DNA of 8,270 nucleotides, from positions 1 through 8,270 of the forward strand of contig JAFMIS010000107.1 in NCBI GenBank assembly GCA_017853915.1, read 5' to 3'. Below, one piece after another: positions 5,712-8,270 of this stretch; within the stretch, counting starts at the first letter, position 1, and each line of letters begins with the position of its first letter. The position numbers and the translations under genes are program-made. The notes under the pieces are model-generated. The model did no database searches and was not told the origin of the DNA. It saw nothing but the letters and a program-made list of their open reading frames with translations. The stretch comes from a bacterium (GTDB lineage: Bacteria; Bdellovibrionota_C; UBA2361; OMII01).

Positions 5712-7313
5712 GAGCTGCCCTACCCTCACATCGGAGGTCCGCAGAGAGTTAATATCCTTTACCTGTTCAATCGAGACTCCGTACCGTTTGGCGATGGTTC
5801 CAAGAGTTTCTCCTCGTCGGACGACATGTTGCACTTTCTTACTCGAGCTTCTCTGAGAAGTTCCTGCTTGTTTCTTCGATACCGAAACAACTGCTGCCTC
5901 ATTACCGCGCTCAATCAAACGCACCATCTGTCCGGGGCGTAGTTTCGCGGACGAGAGGCCATTGATACGGATTATTGCCTCCCTGGGGAGGCCGAACTTT
6001 CTCGAGATTACATCCAAATCCTCACCTCGTTTGACTACGTAGGTGGCGGGAAGAACATCTTGCGCGATTACAACGGGGGTATTGGCAACCCCCGAACCCT
6101 GAAAGAAACGATCGCTCCGCTCCTTAAATTGGGCTGGGATGCGGAGTGTATAACCAACTGGTATACGAGCTCTTCCTTTCCATACGCCATCCAACAAAGC
6201 GTAATTCGCCTCCTGCAGATCTTCAGTCGAAACCCCTACGCGTTGGGTGATCTGCGCAGGCGACATCGAGGTGCGAAGTTGGTAGGAAACCACCTGCAAC
6301 GGTGGCTGCTGCTGAACCTCGGGGAAATACCGCATCGGCTCAGCGAATATCTCCAACGCCGCCAGAAACTCAGGATAAAAATTGGTTGAGGCAAAACCAA
6401 AATACCTCTCATTGGGATCCTCTACTATGCTTGCGAGATCCTCCGTTCCAGCTTTTCTCACCTTACTCCGAACGCCGCCGATACCATGATTATAGCTGGT
6501 AATCGCGAGGGGCCAGGTGCCCAACGAATTGAACGCCGTACGGAGGTATTCGGCGGCTGCTCTCGTAGCTTTAATCGGGTCCCTCCTCTCATCAACAAAT
6601 TTACCTACCAACAGGCGATGCGCACGCGCAGTGCGGGGCATGAACTGCCAAATACCTGCTGCGCCAACACTACTGTAGGCAGTATAATCAAAGGAGGATT
6701 CGATAAAAGGAATGCGGGTGAGCTCGCGCGGCAGCCCATACTCCGAAACAAAGATCTGCTCCATAACCGGTAAGTATCGCCATGCCCGCCTAATAGCTTC
6801 CGCGTATCTCTCACGAATCCCCGTCTGGGTGCGAACGAGGTCCTGATCTACAATGTTTTTGTACTTTTCCGGGCCACCAGGGAGGTTCGCTAACAGCGCG
6901 ACCAATTTCTCTTGGAATGGAGTTTGCGGGCTCTCACCTGCCGCTAGTTCGCGCAGCTGACGATGAATGTCGTCGACTGTGCGCTTCGTCACAGACTCTT
7001 TATACTTGTCAAATGCCAGCGGAGATAACTCTTGCTGCTCCAGATTTAGATCGATTACCCCAAACACTATCTGGGGAAAGTCACGATGATGAACAACAAC
7101 CTGAGCGGCCCCATATTTAGAGAAGATATCTTTCCAGAAATCTACTCGTGCTCTCAGTTTTGGAGGCACTACAAACGCACCGCCATCAGCATCCTGGCGC
7201 ACGTGAGATTTCAATTCGAGATTCGCCCCGAAACCGGGATTCGCGAAGGCGCGCGGAACACTCAGGACACCACAGAGGGCCACTAAAGCTAGGTATGTAT
7301 AACCTCTGTTCAT
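5694..7313 (-). CDS. mltD: membrane-bound-type lytic murein transglycosylase D with LysM domains
   Basis: MltD-type enzymes cleave the glycan strands of peptidoglycan between MurNAc and GlcNAc, forming 1,6-anhydro ends, in the periplasm. The 539-residue product begins with a signal peptide (hydrophobic residues 8-20, likely cut after AFA at 24). It has no lipobox Cys, unlike E. coli MltD, so it may be soluble or held by the wall. The SLT domain spans about 185-310. The catalytic Glu is Glu205 in IPFIESSF, followed by GAAGIWQFMPRTA (217-229) and ITSYNHG (271-277), all family signatures. A degenerate LysM-like segment occupies about 340-393. Two clear LysM modules follow at about 424-466 and 495-538, which bind the glycan. 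ATG 7313 fits the signal peptide, but only GGCGGG directly abuts it, so initiation may be weak. A weak -10 (TACAAT at 7407-7402) lies upstream. fdxA precedes it by 174 bases on the same strand. The 3' end overlaps the 397-residue protein gene. Confidence 0.93.
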   Translation of the reverse strand: MNRGYTYLALVALCGVLSVPRAFANPGFGANLELKSHVRQDADGGAFVVPPKLRARVDFWKDIFSKYGAAQVVVHHRDFPQIVFGVIDLNLEQQELSPLAFDKYKESVTKRTVDDIHRQLRELAAGESPQTPFQEKLVALLANLPGGPEKYKNIVDQDLVRTQTGIRERYAEAIRRAWRYLPVMEQIFVSEYGLPRELTRIPFIESSFDYTAYSSVGAAGIWQFMPRTARAHRLLVGKFVDERRDPIKATRAAAEYLRTAFNSLGTWPLAITSYNHGIGGVRSKVRKAGTEDLASIVEDPNERYFGFASTNFYPEFLAALEIFAEPMRYFPEVQQQPPLQVVSYQLRTSMSPAQITQRVGVSTEDLQEANYALLDGVWKGRARIPVGYTLRIPAQFKERSDRFFQGSGVANTPVVIAQDVLPATYVVKRGEDLDVISRKFGLPREAIIRINGLSSAKLRPGQMVRLIERGNEAAVVSVSKKQAGTSQRSSSKKVQHVVRRGETLGTIAKRYGVSIEQVKDINSLRTSDVRVGQLLRISR

Positions 7314-7487
7314 CCCGCCACTAAAAAAACAAAAACACTCCGTTCATAGCCCCGACGGGCCTTTCATAGGCGTGAAGTACACCTTTGAGACGACTCTTTT
7401 TATTGTAAAACGTCAGGTCTCGATAGCGAAACCCTACCGCTCATCATGCCATTAAAGTGACATGGGCCTGACCAGGGCACAATGGAG

Positions 7488-7817
7488 TTACTTGGAGGTA
7501 CAACGACAGGAATCGAGCTCCTCATCCGAGAGGGCAGAGGTCTCAGAGGCGTTAATCTGAACGAACTCCTTCAGGTTCTCAGGCACTCCTGAATCCTCGT
7601 AAATCGCCTCTACTGGGCACTCAGTCTCACACGCTCCGCAATGGATGCACTCATCTGGATGAATCATCAACATACCGACATCATCACCCTTAGGTTCACG
7701 ATTGAACTTATCGTTGTATGTCTGCTTCTTGATATTGTAAAAGCAATCAACCGGGCATACCTCAACACACGAACGATCCTTAGTTCCCAAGCAGTTAACT
7801 GTTACAACGTATGCCAT
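7488..7817 (-). CDS. fdxA: 7Fe ferredoxin ([3Fe-4S][4Fe-4S], FdxA type)
   Basis: A 109-residue cytoplasmic electron carrier of the 7Fe family (Azotobacter FdI / Thermus type). Cys9, Cys17 and Cys67 are placed to bind the 3Fe-4S cluster and Cys21, Cys57, Cys60 and Cys63 the 4Fe-4S cluster. Signatures are CLGTKDRSCVEVCPVDCFY at the start and HPDECIHCGACETECPVEAIY later. The residue that would be the fourth ligand of the first cluster is Thr12, which supports a three-iron centre. An insertion of about 17 residues relative to Azotobacter FdI (Lys/Asp-rich, about residues 28-48) separates the two halves. The C-terminus ends in CRC near residues 104-106, two extra cysteines. ATG 7817 has GGGAA about 8 bases upstream. 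It stands upstream of mltD with no clear terminator between. The redox partner is not encoded in the window. Confidence 0.93.
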   Translation of the reverse strand: MAYVVTVNCLGTKDRSCVEVCPVDCFYNIKKQTYNDKFNREPKGDDVGMLMIHPDECIHCGACETECPVEAIYEDSGVPENLKEFVQINASETSALSDEELDSCRCTSK

Positions 7818-8136
7818 GACTCATGTTCCCGTAAAAAATTAACAGGCGGATCCTACACGAAATCACTCACCACCAAAAGACACGGGTTCTCAACGTTTTC
7901 CCAAAGCATCGCAGTCCACAAAAGCGCCACACGGAAACCACCTACACAGGCACGACTCCGTAAAACCTCCTATTTACAGTAGGTTAGCATCTTGCACGGA
8001 GTGATTTGATGTCTGTGCTTGATCGCCGTCTTCACTCTAGCTGGGTTGATATTTTCAAGTACCCAAGATACAACCAAGGCTCGCTGAGATGTGTCTTTGC
8101 ATTTCATCTGAGGGCTGCCGACAAGGCTTCTCTCAT
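7818..8136. other. divergent spacer between fdxA and tRNA-Cys, 319 bases
   Basis: It must hold the promoter of fdxA (minus) and of tRNA-Cys (plus). I can support the tRNA promoter (separate entry); for fdxA I see only poor matches. No convincing protein gene lies here. A short ATG frame at 8009 with GGAG upstream runs on through the tRNA and is not credible as a gene. Confidence 0.55.
8046..8074 (+). promoter_or_regulatory. candidate sigma-70 promoter for tRNA-Cys
   Basis: A -35 TTGATA (8046-8051, five of six) and a -10 TACAAC (8069-8074, four of six) are 17 bases apart. Transcription would begin near 8081, giving a 5' leader of about 56 bases to be removed by RNase P. GC-rich sequence follows the -10, as is common for stable RNA promoters. 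Confidence 0.45.
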
Positions 8137-8210
8137 GGCCCGATCGCCAAGTTGGCTAAGGCAACGGTTTGCAAAACCGTCATGCGCCGGTTCGAGTCCG
8201 GCTCGGGCCT
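8137..8210 (+). tRNA. tRNA-Cys (anticodon GCA)
   Basis: A complete 74-base cloverleaf. The acceptor stem GGCCCGA pairs with TCGGGCC over 7 bp, and the D arm has GCC pairing with GGC. The anticodon stem ACGGT/ACCGT encloses loop TTGCAAA with anticodon GCA at 8171-8173, and the T stem GCCGG/CCGGC encloses TTCGAGT. The discriminator base is T (U73), the main cysteine identity element together with the GCA anticodon. No CCA is encoded, so it must be added after transcription. A promoter candidate lies at 8046-8074 and a GC-rich hairpin 30 bases downstream. Confidence 0.97.
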
Positions 8211-8240
8211 TTCGTTGTTTCACACTCGGCGTTCGGGCCA

Positions 8241-8257
8241 AGGGGGCTCCGCCCCCT
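8241..8257 (+). terminator. GC-rich hairpin downstream of tRNA-Cys, possible terminator
   Basis: AGGGGGC (8241-8247), loop TCC, GCCCCCT (8251-8257): a perfect 7-base-pair, almost all-GC stem. It would halt or stabilise the tRNA transcript, but no T tract follows before the window ends, so intrinsic termination is doubtful. It could also be a repeated GC-rich palindrome found elsewhere in this genome. Confidence 0.4.
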
Positions 8258-8270
8258 CTCGCCGCTCATC

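Noticed and set aside
7321..7360. Intrinsic terminator for fdxA on the minus strand (GCCC/GGGC hairpin and T-rich run)
   Set aside because: The T-rich run lies about 13 bases beyond a weak 4-bp stem and within the mltD leader, so the spacing does not fit an intrinsic terminator.
8009..8270. Plus-strand open frame from ATG 8009, with GGAG upstream, running off the right edge
   Set aside because: It reads straight through the tRNA-Cys, and its later part is only the translation of the tRNA and the GC hairpin. This is a common false gene.

Overview
The window looks like ordinary bacterial chromosome from a Gram-negative organism. Three things point there: the end of a methionyl-tRNA formyltransferase gene, a periplasmic MltD-type lytic transglycosylase with LysM domains, and a tRNA-Cys with the usual bacterial identity elements. 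Base composition is fairly balanced by eye. The 7Fe ferredoxin and the many unrecognised proteins would fit a less-studied lineage, perhaps one of the former Deltaproteobacteria, but that placement is a guess. I see no insertion sequence, phage gene or CRISPR array.

Layout, left to right. The 3' end of fmt (+, 1-387) converges on a two-gene minus-strand unit at 404-1835. That unit encodes an unrecognised 178-residue protein followed by a Cas4-like PD-(D/E)XK nuclease. A gene-poor stretch (1836-2268) separates it from a plus-strand gene for a 231-residue protein with an Arg/Gly-rich N-terminus (2269-2964). Two consecutive RNA-hairpin candidates fill the gap before an alpha/beta hydrolase gene (3104-3856). 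That gene converges, with 2 bp between the stops, on a small single-pass membrane protein gene (minus, 3859-4341). A regulatory-looking divergent region with three inverted repeats (4342-4517) leads into a 397-residue all-helical protein of unknown function (plus, 4518-5711). Its 3' end overlaps the 3' end of mltD (minus, 5694-7313). Upstream of mltD on the same strand lies a 7Fe ferredoxin gene (7488-7817). After a 319-base spacer carrying a plausible promoter come tRNA-Cys (8137-8210) and a GC-rich hairpin.

How the genes work together. Most neighbours are not obviously related; fmt, mltD, fdxA and tRNA-Cys are housekeeping genes. The most coherent local unit is the nuclease pair. The nuclease keeps every Cas4/RecB-family catalytic residue and the four cysteines of an iron-sulfur cluster, yet has a two-helix membrane hairpin inserted between the first His motif and the rest of the active site. 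No cas1, cas2 or repeat array is nearby. A membrane-anchored solitary Cas4-like nuclease with an unknown partner is the best candidate here for an under-described system. The second candidate is the RG-rich protein gene followed immediately by strong hairpins. Both proposals rest on sequence reading alone.
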